In this document: in pieces, positions 34,102 to 42,686 of the stretch
Position numbering within the stretch: position 1 is the first letter of the stretch
Layout: each line of letters begins with the position of its first letter
NCBI GenBank assembly: GCA_031422335.1
Contig: JANOQW010000008.1
Coordinates: 102,751 to 166,750 of the forward strand
From: Methylotenera_A sp031422335
GTDB lineage: Bacteria; Pseudomonadota; Gammaproteobacteria; Burkholderiales; Methylophilaceae
Length of the DNA: 64,000 nt
Reading direction: 5' to 3'
Position numbers and translations under genes: made by a program
Notes under the pieces: model-generated
The model's database searches: none
Seen by the model: only the letters and a program-made list of their open reading frames with translations
Told to the model about the DNA's origin: nothing

Positions 34102-34845
34102 CTAAATCAACATCCACGCTGCCATAGCCGCCATCAGCACGTCTTCAATAATCGTTACCGTGGTCATGGGTAAATTAAAGCCTGTGCCAAGGCAAGCACA
34201 TTTAATTTTTTGTTTATTCAGCACTGCCAAAATGACGCCGATGCTAGAAAAAGCCATGACAACAAAGGTAATGCTGTTAACTAATACTGGCCTGTAAGCC
34301 AATAGATATGCGGCTCCCAGAGCAAGCTCAATAAAAGGGTAAATATAGCCATATATCGGCAGACGTTTTGCCAGCGCGTCGTACATGGCGTAGCTATTGG
34401 CGAAGCCAGCTAAATCGAGGAGTTTAAAAAATGAAAACACCAAGAAAAAGCCTGCCATAAAATTAGGCATAAAGCGATGCAGATTAAACTGGCTGTTGGC
34501 AAACTCTACTAACAAGGTCACGCCTAAAATGTAGGCAAATACCAATATTAATGGTTTATAGCGCGCCAAATATTCAGTAGTATTTTCAGTGGTGCTTTCA
34601 GTATGTGTAGCGGTTTCATCCGTAAAAGGCGTGTTTACTTCTTTGCCAATTTTGTAATTTCCTATGCTTTCTAGTATCTTATTTAGTGCGCTAATCTCCA
34701 ATTTTTGATTCGTCAGTTTGACTTGAGGTGGGTTAAGCGTCACTTGAACAGCCTCTGCATAAGGCGTTAGTGTTGCCAGCACCCTTGCAACACAATTGTT
34801 GCAAGTCATGCCTGTGATTGTGTAAATAGTGTTTGTATTCATCAT
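34102..34845 (-). CDS. HMA metal-binding domain fused to a MauE/DoxX-like membrane domain
   Basis: 247 residues. Residues 1-75 form a heavy-metal-associated domain with GMTCNNC (Cys15, Cys18), as in copper chaperones. From about 100 there are four to five transmembrane helices, with KIKCACLGTGFNLPMTTVT near 212-230, the motif seen in MauE-type proteins. MauE helps make disulphide-rich methylamine dehydrogenase in methylotrophs; stand-alone relatives probably act in thiol/redox or metal handling. No mau genes adjoin. Divergent from a 69-residue protein gene. Confidence 0.82.
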   Translation of the reverse strand: MMNTNTIYTITGMTCNNCVARVLATLTPYAEAVQVTLNPPQVKLTNQKLEISALNKILESIGNYKIGKEVNTPFTDETATHTESTTENTTEYLARYKPLILVFAYILGVTLLVEFANSQFNLHRFMPNFMAGFFLVFSFFKLLDLAGFANSYAMYDALAKRLPIYGYIYPFIELALGAAYLLAYRPVLVNSITFVVMAFSSIGVILAVLNKQKIKCACLGTGFNLPMTTVTIIEDVLMAAMAAWMLI

Positions 34846-34926
34846 TTTAATAGTCTATATTTAAATCGGTGTAAGCGAAAAGTATTTCATATAAGTTTAA
34901 AAAATAAATTTTTTGGGAGGCGTTGT

Positions 34927-35136
34927 ATGAACACAATATACAAAAAAACCCTTAAAGGGGTTGAGGAGTGCGCGCTACGCAGTCAAGGCTTGCAGTTAAA
35001 GTTGCGAGAATATCTAAAACAAGTAGATGGCTTTAAGTCTGCAGAAGACATTCAGCGTGCTAATCCAACTTTGCAAGAAGTAGATGCGGTATTAACTGTG
35101 CTGAATGAAGATGGCTATATCGAAATTTTGCATTAG
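34927..35136 (+). CDS. Small hypothetical protein, winged-helix-like
   Basis: 69 residues, preceded by a strong ribosome binding site (GGGAGG at 34915-34920). The predicted shape is three helices followed by a short beta region (AEDIQRANPTLQEVDAVLTVLNEDGYIEIL), which looks like a winged helix, but no family is recognised. It is divergent from the HMA-MauE gene with an 80-bp shared promoter region, so it could regulate it; this is a guess from position. Confidence 0.6.
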   Translation: MNTIYKKTLKGVEECALRSQGLQLKLREYLKQVDGFKSAEDIQRANPTLQEVDAVLTVLNEDGYIEILH

Positions 35137-35254
35137 GTTTGCTGCAACCTTGATATAAAAAACTTACAATAATGTGAGATAAGCCTTTGTAATTGAATGA
35201 AAAATGCGTAAAATGCGCAGCTTGTTCTTATGCTGAGTCATTCGCACGCTATTC

Positions 35255-37492
35255 ATGGAAATTTACACCAACAATCTCGCTAAACCAATTCATAGCTATC
35301 GCCCCTATTGGGCGAAGCGCTTTGGCGCGGCCACTATGCTGCCAATGACGCGCGCAGAAATGGATGTGCTGGGTTGGGATTCGTGCGACATTATTTTGGT
35401 GACAGGTGACGCTTACATTGACCACCCCAGCTTTGGCATGGCGCTGGTGGGGCGTTTGCTAGAGGCGCAAGGTTTTCGCGTGGGCATCATTGCGCAGCCA
35501 GATTGGCAAAATGCCAGCGCGTTTAAGGCACTTGGTAAACCTAATCTCTACTTTGGTATTACCGCCGGCAATATGGATAGCATGGTCAATCGCTATACCG
35601 CAGATAAAAAAATACGTAGTGACGATGCTTATACGCCAGATGCCGCACCGAATAAAAGGCCAGATAGAGCTGTATTAGTGTATTCGCAACGCTGTAAAGA
35701 AGCCTATTCGCAGATACCAATTATTATTGGCAGCATTGAAGCCAGTTTGCGCCGTATTGCCCATTATGATTACTGGAGCGACAAAGTGCGCCGCAGTATT
35801 CTGGTGGATAGTAAAGCCGACATTTTGTTGTATGGCAACGCGGAAAGAGCGTTAGTAGAATTGAGTCATCGCATCGCCAAAGGCGAGAAGGTCAGCGACA
35901 TTCAAGACATTCGCGGCACAGCCTTTTTACGCAAGCAAATACCTGATGGTTGGGATGAAATTGAAAGCACGAAACTAGACCGTCCTGGTACAGTCGATAA
36001 GGCGATTGACCCATATGAAATGAAAATGGGTAAAGCTGACGCAAGTTGTGCAACAGATGAGGCCAAAGCAAAACCAGCGCTGCCAGAAGGCACCAAGGCA
36101 ATTGAAATTGTCCGCAAGCCAAAAGCAGATAGAAGTAAGCAAGTAGTGCGTTTGCCTGATTATGAAGTCGTTTCGCAAGACCCCGTGCTGTATGCACATG
36201 CTTCCCGTGTTCTGCATTTAGAAGCCAACCCAGGCAATGCGCGTGCACTTGTTCAAAAGCATGGCGATCGCGAAGTGTGGCTAAATCCACCACCGATTCC
36301 GCTGACGACCAAAGAGATGGATTATGTGTACGACATGCCGTATGCGCGCAAGCCGCATCCCATCTATAAAAACGCAAAAATCCCTGCGTGGGAAATGATT
36401 CGTTTTAGCGTGAATATTATGCGCGGTTGTTTTGGCGGCTGTACGTTTTGCAGCATTACCGAGCATGAAGGTAGAATTATTCAAAGTCGCAGTGAAGAAT
36501 CAATCCTCAAAGAAGTTGAAGAAATTCGTGACAAAGTCGATGGGTTTACTGGCATCATTTCAGATCTGGGTGGGCCAACCGCCAATATGTATCGCATTGC
36601 CTGCAAATCTGAAAAAATTGAGCAATCGTGCCGAAAATTAAGCTGTGTTTACCCTGGTATTTGTGAGAACTTGAATACCGACCATAGTGCGCTGATTCAA
36701 CTGTATCGCAAAGCGCGCGCCATTAAAGGCGTTAAAAAGATTTTAGTGAGTAGCGGATTACGTTACGACTTAGCGGTGAAATCGCCAGAATATGTCAAAG
36801 AGCTGGTGCAGCATCACGTTGGCGGATACTTAAAAATTGCGCCTGAACACAGTGAAGAAAACGTGTTGAGCAAAATGATGAAGCCAGGTATGGGCGCGTA
36901 TGATGAATTTAAAGCCATGTTTGAAAAATTCAGTGCAGAAGCAGGTAAAAAGCAGTATCTGATTCCCTATTTTATTGCGGCACACCCAGGCACCACCGAT
37001 GAAGATATGCTCAACTTAGCGTTGTGGCTAAAAAAATACGAATTTAGGTTAGACCAAGTGCAAAACTTTACGCCTACGCCCATGGCGATGGCGACCGCCA
37101 TGTATCACAGTGGTAAAAATCCGCTGCGCAAAGTGACGACAGATTCTGACGATGTGCCTATCCCCAAAAATGGTTTACAGCGAAAATTGCACAAAGCGTT
37201 TATACGCTATCACGACCCCGCAAACTGGCCAATGTTGCGTGAGGCACTTAAAAAAATGGGGCGCGCAGATTTAATTGGCCCAAGCAAAAAACACTTAATT
37301 CCTGCGTTTCAACCTGCGGTGATGGCGCATATTAAGCAATCGGACGGGACTAGTTTCAAGGCTAAACCGCTGCCAAAAGCGTTTGCAAACTTTAAAAATG
37401 CCGCTTATAAAACTGGTCATAATCCACACGCGTTAGCTAAAAGCGCACCCTTTAAACAAACCAGTAAAAAAGCCAGTAATAAATCACGGTAA
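35255..37492 (+). CDS. ygiQ: YgiQ-family radical SAM protein
   Basis: 745 residues, standard for UPF0313. An N-terminal cobalamin-binding-like domain (ILVTGDAYIDHPSFG near 47) is followed by a radical SAM core with CFGGCTFC near 392-399 that binds the 4Fe-4S cluster. A basic C-terminal tail (Lys-rich) is present. Biological substrate unknown. Central region about 245-300 is a Lys/Ala-rich insert (DASCATDEAKAKPALPEGTK). Followed by a palindromic repeat element. Confidence 0.92.
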   Translation: MEIYTNNLAKPIHSYRPYWAKRFGAATMLPMTRAEMDVLGWDSCDIILVTGDAYIDHPSFGMALVGRLLEAQGFRVGIIAQPDWQNASAFKALGKPNLYFGITAGNMDSMVNRYTADKKIRSDDAYTPDAAPNKRPDRAVLVYSQRCKEAYSQIPIIIGSIEASLRRIAHYDYWSDKVRRSILVDSKADILLYGNAERALVELSHRIAKGEKVSDIQDIRGTAFLRKQIPDGWDEIESTKLDRPGTVDKAIDPYEMKMGKADASCATDEAKAKPALPEGTKAIEIVRKPKADRSKQVVRLPDYEVVSQDPVLYAHASRVLHLEANPGNARALVQKHGDREVWLNPPPIPLTTKEMDYVYDMPYARKPHPIYKNAKIPAWEMIRFSVNIMRGCFGGCTFCSITEHEGRIIQSRSEESILKEVEEIRDKVDGFTGIISDLGGPTANMYRIACKSEKIEQSCRKLSCVYPGICENLNTDHSALIQLYRKARAIKGVKKILVSSGLRYDLAVKSPEYVKELVQHHVGGYLKIAPEHSEENVLSKMMKPGMGAYDEFKAMFEKFSAEAGKKQYLIPYFIAAHPGTTDEDMLNLALWLKKYEFRLDQVQNFTPTPMAMATAMYHSGKNPLRKVTTDSDDVPIPKNGLQRKLHKAFIRYHDPANWPMLREALKKMGRADLIGPSKKHLIPAFQPAVMAHIKQSDGTSFKAKPLPKAFANFKNAAYKTGHNPHALAKSAPFKQTSKKASNKSR

Positions 37493-37499
37493 TTTTTAC

Positions 37500-37594
37500 A
37501 TGCTCTGTACCAGTTCTTGGCATCACCACTCTCGCTAAGTGGTAAAGCACTAAGTCGAATGCGAAACCCTCATGGATACTGGCCTGCAGAGCAT
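37500..37594 (-). repeat. Palindromic repeat element, type A, split by extra bases
   Basis: ATGCTCTG at 37500 and CAGAGCAT at 37587-37594 are the two outer ends of the element; the loop CATGGATACT and right arm are intact next to the latter, but about 56 extra bases separate the left tip from the rest. The extra bases contain a small CTCGCTAAG/CTTAG-like inverted repeat. It lies 8 bp after ygiQ. Confidence 0.7.
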
Positions 37595-37679
37595 GAAAAT
37601 AATGATGCACACTTAGCATGCAACCAAATACAGCAAAAATAGTCTGTAAACTGAGTGTAAATTATCAAGGAAAATACCA

Positions 37680-38534
37680 ATGTTGCGCCAGTTATTCATC
37701 TCCATCACAATTGCTTCTTCACTATTTATAAATCTTGCCCAAGCCACCGAAAAAGGTCTATTTTGGAAAATGGAATCGCCCAAGGGCGTGGTGAGTTATT
37801 TGTTTGGCACCATTCATAGCGATGATAGCCGTGTCAGCGATATTAGCCCCAATTTGCTGGCCGCCATGACCAGCGTAGATACTTTTATGATGGAAGCGGG
37901 CGAAAATAACGACCCCAGCGTGATGTTGCTAAAAGAAGGTAATCTGGCTTCGCAGTTAACAGAGGCCGAGTTTGAGCAAGTGCGCGAGTTGGCAGATTTT
38001 CATGTGATGCACATGGGTGCCGCTATGCAAATGAAACCATGGTTGCTGGCAGTAGTGTTTGATTTGCCTAAGCCACAAACGCCGTTTAATTTAGATAATA
38101 TGCTGATGGCGAAATCTGAAGAGTTAGGCAAAAACGTGGTGGGCATTGAGACTGCCAAAGAGCATTTTGGTGTGATGGATGACTTTAGTATGGAAGAACA
38201 AATGGTGATGTTGCGCGCTGTGCTAAAACGAACACCTGAGCAAAAAGTGGCCGATTTTGAAAGCCTGATGGCAGTGTATTTAGAAGGCGATAGCGACAAA
38301 ATTACCGCGCTGAACGAAAAAATTACCGCTGGCATGTTGCCAGCTGATATTTGGGCAAAAATTAAAGATAAATTGCTAGATAAACGCAGTGCGGTAATGG
38401 CCGAGCGCGCACTAAAAGTGACTGATGAAAAACCTGTGTTTTTAGCAGTGGGTGCATCGCACTTGGCGGGTGATGTTGGGCTAATTAATGCATTTAAAAA
38501 AGCGGGTTATAAATTAACGCCGCAGGCTAAATAG
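37680..38534 (+). CDS. TraB/GumN family secreted protein
   Basis: 284 residues with a signal peptide (about 1-21, AQA-T). Family motifs: FWKMESPKGVVSYLFGTIHSDD near the N-terminus, a Glu in FMMEAG, and FLAVGASHLAGDVGLINAFKKAGY at the C-terminus. TraB/GumN proteins are thought to be metal-dependent proteases or chelatases of the Tiki superfamily (GxxH and Glu ligands); no substrate is known in bacteria. Single gene, own promoter likely. Confidence 0.85.
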   Translation: MLRQLFISITIASSLFINLAQATEKGLFWKMESPKGVVSYLFGTIHSDDSRVSDISPNLLAAMTSVDTFMMEAGENNDPSVMLLKEGNLASQLTEAEFEQVRELADFHVMHMGAAMQMKPWLLAVVFDLPKPQTPFNLDNMLMAKSEELGKNVVGIETAKEHFGVMDDFSMEEQMVMLRAVLKRTPEQKVADFESLMAVYLEGDSDKITALNEKITAGMLPADIWAKIKDKLLDKRSAVMAERALKVTDEKPVFLAVGASHLAGDVGLINAFKKAGYKLTPQAK

Positions 38535-38621
38535 CATTTAGTTAAATGTATGTTTAGAAAAATATGGCGCACATCAGTAAGCAATAGGCTTTGGTGATTG
38601 CGCCATATGTAGCTCGAGTCA

Positions 38622-38855
38622 TTACTTACCGATTTGATTACCTATCACACCGCCCACCGCTGCGCCGCCCACCGTGCCTAGCGCACTACCACCAGTAAGT
38701 ACCGCGCCTGCCACTGCGCCCACGCCAGCGCCAATGGCCGTGCTTTTATCGCGGGTGGACATGCTGCTACAGGCGGTCATGCTCAAGGCAAACGATAACA
38801 CGATTAAACTAGTAAATTTTTTACCTGTTAACTTTGGTGTGGTTAAGCTGTTCAT
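38622..38855 (-). CDS. Glycine-zipper 2TM lipoprotein
   Basis: 77 residues from ATG 38855, chosen because GGAG stands 7 bases upstream; an ATG at 38888 lacks such a site. Signal sequence ends in a lipobox (LSMTAC), so it is lipid-anchored. The C-terminal half is a glycine zipper (GAGVGAVAGAVLTGG...GGAAVGGVIGNQIG) as in Rick_17kDa/OsmB-like outer-membrane lipoproteins. Probably envelope-stress related by family; not proven here. Confidence 0.82.
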   Translation of the reverse strand: MNSLTTPKLTGKKFTSLIVLSFALSMTACSSMSTRDKSTAIGAGVGAVAGAVLTGGSALGTVGGAAVGGVIGNQIGK

Positions 38856-38978
38856 TATAATTCTCCATTTTGATGAATGAGTTTGCAACTAATTATGTTG
38901 CATAAACAGCATTATGAATAGCGATGGGAAAGTGCGTAATAAGCCTATAACTGATTGTTCTGTCAGACTAATCTGACG

Positions 38979-39587
38979 CTAATGTGCAAAGTTTTTGGCA
39001 ACAAAATCCCAATTCACAATATGCCAAAATTTCTCTAAATAATCAGCGCGATCATTACGGTAATCAATGTAGTACGCATGCTCCCACACGTCGCAGGTGA
39101 GCAGCGGTTTAGCATTGCTAGTGAGCGGCGTAGCGGCGTTGCTAGTGGATACAATTTCCAGCTGGCCATCCTCTTGTTTTACCAACCAAGCCCAGCCTGC
39201 GCCAAACGTAGTAGTAGCACACTGGCTAAATGCAGTTTTAAATGCTTCAACAGAACCCCATTTAGCAATAATGGCTTCTAACACTGCGCCAGAAGGCGCT
39301 CTGCTATTGGCTTGCAGGGCATCATGTTTTAAGTCGCTAGGCTTTAAACCGTTCCAATAAAACGTGTGGTTCCACACTTGTGCGGCGTTATTAAACATGC
39401 CACCGGATGATTTTTTGATAATATCTTCTAAGCTTAAATCTTCAAATTCGGTGTCTTTAATCAGCTTGTTTAAATTATTCACATAGGTTTGGTGATGTTT
39501 TTTATGGTGAAACGCGATGGTTTCAGCCGAAATATATGGCGCTAGCGCATCATTGGCATAAGGTAAATCTGGCAGTGTATGTTGCAT
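38979..39587 (-). CDS. sodB: Superoxide dismutase (Fe type)
   Basis: 202 residues. Metal ligands: His in AFHHKKHHQTYV near 27, His in QVWNHTFYWNGL near 74, Asp/His in LLTCDVWEHAYYIDYRNDR near 160-165. The sequence FGAGWAWLV and Q-containing FSQCATTTFG fit an iron enzyme. A stretch near residue 88-98 (KHDALQANSRAP) is about nine residues longer than typical SodB loops and matches half of the palindromic repeat. It is the last gene of an apparent operon with EncFtn and two response regulators. Confidence 0.94.
   Translation of the reverse strand: MQHTLPDLPYANDALAPYISAETIAFHHKKHHQTYVNNLNKLIKDTEFEDLSLEDIIKKSSGGMFNNAAQVWNHTFYWNGLKPSDLKHDALQANSRAPSGAVLEAIIAKWGSVEAFKTAFSQCATTTFGAGWAWLVKQEDGQLEIVSTSNAATPLTSNAKPLLTCDVWEHAYYIDYRNDRADYLEKFWHIVNWDFVAKNFAH
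39303..39323 (-). repeat. Half copy of the palindromic element inside sodB
   Basis: GCTATTGGCTTGCAGGGCATC equals the right arm and part of the loop of the type A element. In the sodB frame it reads HDALQANS, matching ALQAN in the ispD copy. The other arm is lost. Confidence 0.6.
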
Positions 39588-39611
39588 GCTGTTTCCTTTA
39601 ATAAAACTATT

Positions 39612-39899
39612 TTAGTGCTTTGCCAGCTGTTTTTTAGTGAATAAAAATTCTTTCATATAGCCAGAAAAAGTTGCGTCGTTGCGCCTAATCCACTCCATCA
39701 CCATGCTGGCATGCTCTTTTTCTTCATCGCGATTATGTATTAGTAGTGCTTTTAAATCAGCGTCTTTGCAAGCATCTACGCGCTGGTTATACCAATCTAC
39801 TGCCTCCAATTCCTCCATTAGCGACACAATGGCGCGGTGCATATCTTTGGTGGCATCGCTTAAATCTGCTGCATCTTCGTGAAAATCGGTACTGGACAT
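39612..39899 (-). CDS. Encapsulated-ferritin (EncFtn) family protein without targeting tail
   Basis: 95 residues. Strong resemblance to Rhodospirillum rubrum EncFtn: MEELEAVDWYNQRVDA and HNRDEEKEHASMVMEWIRRNDA. The ferroxidase residues are all present with an offset of two: Glu30, Glu32, Trp36, Glu60, His63 for Glu32, Glu34, Trp38, Glu62, His65. The usual C-terminal encapsulin-targeting peptide is absent (ends FTKKQLAKH) and no encapsulin gene is in the window. AGGGG at 39907-39911 is a good ribosome binding site. Lies 24 bp before sodB and 10 bp after a response regulator gene. Confidence 0.85.
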   Translation of the reverse strand: MSSTDFHEDAADLSDATKDMHRAIVSLMEELEAVDWYNQRVDACKDADLKALLIHNRDEEKEHASMVMEWIRRNDATFSGYMKEFLFTKKQLAKH

Positions 39900-39909
39900 G
39901 CGTAAACCC

Positions 39910-40506
39910 CTAATTTAAGTTTTTAGCAAACTTTTCTGCTTCAATCTCAATACTTTCCATCGCCCGTTCAAAGTCCATCGATTTATCAAAAAAATAATGT
40001 ACGCCTAAATCTGTTGCTAGACTGCGATAATAGGTGTGCGCGTGATTGGTTAACATCATTAATACCGGCGGCTTGAAAGGATAATTCTGTTTTTGAATAT
40101 GTTTAATCACCTCAAAACCATTGCCCTGCGCCAGCTCTATATCTAGCAACACAATATCAAATGGCATGTTGTCTAGCTGACTAATGGCGTGTTGTTGCGT
40201 CGCCGCCGTACCAGTCACCGTCACATTGTTGATATGCTGAATCGTTTCAAGCAACACATCGCGCAGTAAGCTTGAATCTTCCACCAGCAGCATTTTCATC
40301 TGTTGTAATGGTTTGTTTTGTATGTGGCTATCCGTATTGCTTTCAGATGGCTTTGAGTGCATGGACATGGTTGCTGGCGGAAGCCCAGTATGATTAGTGG
40401 TACAACATTTTAGCGCTTGCATTAGCATAGGCATATCAGGCTTTGTCTGACAAGCGCCTACAGACTCTGATGTCACTCCCATTTGACTTATTGTTAATAA
40501 GGTCAT
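39910..40506 (-). CDS. Single-domain response regulator with extended N-terminus
   Basis: 198 residues. A receiver domain occupies about 71-190: MKMLLVEDSSLLRD (acidic pair), phospho-Asp in IVLLDIELAQGNG and Lys in YFFDKSMD. No output domain follows. The first 70 residues are polar, with several cysteines, and unlike any known domain. The start at 40506 overlaps the stop of the upstream regulator by one base (TAATG), favouring coupled translation; an internal ATG at 40299 would give a receiver-only protein. Confidence 0.82.
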   Translation of the reverse strand: MTLLTISQMGVTSESVGACQTKPDMPMLMQALKCCTTNHTGLPPATMSMHSKPSESNTDSHIQNKPLQQMKMLLVEDSSLLRDVLLETIQHINNVTVTGTAATQQHAISQLDNMPFDIVLLDIELAQGNGFEVIKHIQKQNYPFKPPVLMMLTNHAHTYYRSLATDLGVHYFFDKSMDFERAMESIEIEAEKFAKNLN

Positions 40507-41138
40507 TATGAGATTAATCCATTTTTAATCGCATAATAGGTCAAGTCTGCGTTAGTTTTAAGGCTCATTTTTTCTAAAATGCGCGATCGATAAGTACTCA
40601 CCGTTTTAACGCTAATGTTCAACTCGGTACCAATTTCGGTGGGACTTAAACCACCTGCCAATTTAAAAAACACTTGAAATTCGCGATCGCTTAAAGCCTC
40701 ATGCAATTGCTTTTCTGATGGATGACTTAGTTGTTCGCTCATCAGTTCTGCTAGCTCAGCTGAAATATAACGCTTGCCGTTGGCAATTGTTCTAATCGCT
40801 TTAATTATTTCGTCTGCATCTGCATCTTTAGATAAATAGCCTTTGCAGCCACTGCGGATTAAATTAAGCGCATATTGCGCCTCGGCATAGCCACTTAAAA
40901 TGAGCACGGGTAAATCGGGTGCCACATGTTTTAAATCGTGCAAAGTATCAACGCCATTCTTATCTGGCATGGAGATATCCAGCACAATCACATCGTATTG
41001 ATTTTTTCTGACTAAATTAAGTGCCTCTAAGCCAGATGCAGCCTCGCCCGTCACCGCCAAATCAGTCTCTAGCGCAATCAGGTTTTTTAAACCTTGCCGC
41101 ACAATACTGTGGTCATCTACCAGCAACACATTTTTCAC
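40506..41138 (-). CDS. NarL/FixJ-family response regulator
   Basis: 210 residues starting with GTG at 41138. Receiver: VLLVDDHSIVRQG, phospho-Asp in VIVLDISMPDKNG near 54, Lys in GYLSKDAD near 104. C-terminal LuxR-type helix-turn-helix about 147-200 (LSDREFQVFFKLAGGLSPTEIGTEL...SVKTVSTYRSRI). The probable kinase partner is the NarX-like CHASE3 kinase at 42687, about 1.5 kb away on the other strand. Heads an operon with a second regulator, EncFtn and sodB. Confidence 0.9.
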   Translation of the reverse strand: MKNVLLVDDHSIVRQGLKNLIALETDLAVTGEAASGLEALNLVRKNQYDVIVLDISMPDKNGVDTLHDLKHVAPDLPVLILSGYAEAQYALNLIRSGCKGYLSKDADADEIIKAIRTIANGKRYISAELAELMSEQLSHPSEKQLHEALSDREFQVFFKLAGGLSPTEIGTELNISVKTVSTYRSRILEKMSLKTNADLTYYAIKNGLIS

Positions 41139-41232
41139 TATAGGTCCATATTTTTAATAAGTTTTAAAAAAAGATTAAATTTCAGATAGAAGCTCATAAA
41201 TAAACCATAGCACTTTTTAAGTTGGTTAATGT

Positions 41233-41742
41233 TTATATTTTTTTGTTTGCAGCGTCAGAAGGGTCTGAATTTGTTTGTGCAGAGCTTTCTAGCCCAGTTC
41301 TAAACACCTGCCAATCACTTTCGATTTGCACAATAGATTGGTGCAAGATGGGTTGTTTTTGCCAACTGCTGCGAATGTAAAAGTAAATGCCAATGGCCAC
41401 TAAAATCGGTAATAGCATGGTTAAGCTTAAAATCACGTCACGGTTTGGGCTAGCCCAAGCAGTTGCAAATAGCCACGCTAGACCAGTTAACAGAGATAGC
41501 ATAGCCGCCAACAATATCAACATAAAGCCAAATAAGCTATTCACCACTCGGTGCACTTCATGGTTAAAGTTTTGTTTAAAAATAGCGGCACGGCTTTCTG
41601 CCATGACCGCTATATTTTCTTTTAACCTATTTAAATCCTCAGTGGAATGGCTATTGAGTTTATTAAAAAAATTATTTCTAATAAACTCCATGCGGTTTTT
41701 TAACAACAAAATAGCCAAAAATTTAAGTGCGCTCGTCCACAT
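41233..41742 (-). CDS. YqjE-like (phage-holin superfamily) membrane protein
   Basis: 169 residues. Two transmembrane helices at about 72-95 and 103-125 (FGFMLILLAAMLSLLTGLAWLF and ILSLTMLLPILVAIGIYFYI) follow an amphipathic N-terminus. This is the topology of YqjE/Holin-X proteins, which accompany DUF883 proteins such as YqjD. The DUF883 gene is directly upstream, ending 12 bp away, so the two form a yqjD-yqjE pair associated with the stationary phase and stress in enterobacteria. Confidence 0.75.
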   Translation of the reverse strand: MWTSALKFLAILLLKNRMEFIRNNFFNKLNSHSTEDLNRLKENIAVMAESRAAIFKQNFNHEVHRVVNSLFGFMLILLAAMLSLLTGLAWLFATAWASPNRDVILSLTMLLPILVAIGIYFYIRSSWQKQPILHQSIVQIESDWQVFRTGLESSAQTNSDPSDAANKKI

Positions 41743-41754
41743 AATATCTGTTGC

Positions 41755-42189
41755 TTATTTAGAATGCGTTTTAGTGCCTAAGATATAACCCAGCAGCACA
41801 CCCGCACCTACAGCGATTGCTAAGCTGGCAATCGGCTTATCGTGTACCGCTTGCACCGTTTTATCGCGACTCACTTCGTAGGCATGGCTGGCTTCATTTT
41901 TTACCAAGCCAGTTAACTGATGCGCTTTATCTAATATTTGCTCTTTTACTTCATGAATATTCGAGCTGCTGGTGTACTGATTAAGTAATGATTTTAAACT
42001 TTCAATCACACCAACTGCTTGCGCTTTGGTTTCATCTGTCTGCTTATGTATCATGTCTAGCGCAGTTCTCGCATCGTTTTGCAAATCATTTTTAACGGTT
42101 TCAGTTACATTTTCTACATTCGTTTTTAAGCTGTTGGCTAATTGTGAGGCTTTGTCTTTTAAATCATCTTGTTTGGTTGAGTTAAACAT
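41755..42189 (-). CDS. DUF883 (YqjD/ElaB) membrane-anchored protein
   Basis: 144 residues from ATG 42189 (AAGGAAA ribosome binding site 6-12 bases before); an ATG-less upstream extension to 42210 is unlikely. A long helical N-terminal region (about 10-115) is followed by a conserved C-terminal membrane segment KPIASLAIAVGAGVLLGYILG. In E. coli YqjD and ElaB bind ribosomes at the inner membrane in stationary phase. Forms an operon with the YqjE-like gene. Confidence 0.85.
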   Translation of the reverse strand: MFNSTKQDDLKDKASQLANSLKTNVENVTETVKNDLQNDARTALDMIHKQTDETKAQAVGVIESLKSLLNQYTSSSNIHEVKEQILDKAHQLTGLVKNEASHAYEVSRDKTVQAVHDKPIASLAIAVGAGVLLGYILGTKTHSK

Positions 42190-42250
42190 GTTGGTTTCCT
42201 TTACATTCATTTAAAAAATTTACTGCTGTTTATGGCATATCTTTATTGGT

Positions 42251-42289
42251 ATGCTCTGTGAGCCAATATTTACAAGGCTTGCAGAGCAT
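42251..42289 (+). repeat. Palindromic repeat element, type A
   Basis: 39 bp, forward orientation, loop AATATTTACAA; arms 42251-42264 and 42276-42289 pair with two mismatches. It lies between two minus-strand genes (DUF1328 and DUF883). Confidence 0.88.
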
Positions 42290-42319
42290 TAAAAATCGCA
42301 CGTATGTTTGTGCTCATAT

Positions 42320-42478
42320 TTAAGGTTTTCTGCCCATTAAAAATGAAACAATGGTAATCGCCAAAAATACAAAAAATAATATTTTTGCAATCTCGGTGGC
42401 GCCAGCGGCAATACCGCCAAAGCCAAACACGGCAGCAATAAGCGCAATTACAAAAAATACAACGGTGTAATGCAACAT
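42320..42478 (-). CDS. DUF1328 (YtjA-like) small membrane protein
   Basis: 52 residues from ATG 42478, with AAAGGACG directly upstream. Two transmembrane helices: LHYTVVFFVIALIAAVFGFGGIAAGA and ILFFVFLAITIVSFL. This is the standard DUF1328 length and sequence. Function unknown; commonly stress-induced in proteobacteria. Confidence 0.88.
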   Translation of the reverse strand: MLHYTVVFFVIALIAAVFGFGGIAAGATEIAKILFFVFLAITIVSFLMGRKP

Positions 42479-42686
42479 AATTCGTCCTTTCAAATTTAAA
42501 TAGCGTACTATCAATTAATCAGCTAACTACTCATTGTTATTATTGGTTTGAGTAATTAACTACATAGATGCTATATTATTCATAACAAAGACTTTTAATC
42601 AGCGTACCTTTGCTGATTTAGCTGTCAGAAAGCACCTACAACACACGTTTGTAAACATGGTTATAAAAATGGGTAAAATGTAACAC

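Noticed and set aside
41233..41742. Prophage holin
   Set aside because: No phage genes nearby; pairing with a DUF883 gene indicates a chromosomal YqjE-type protein.
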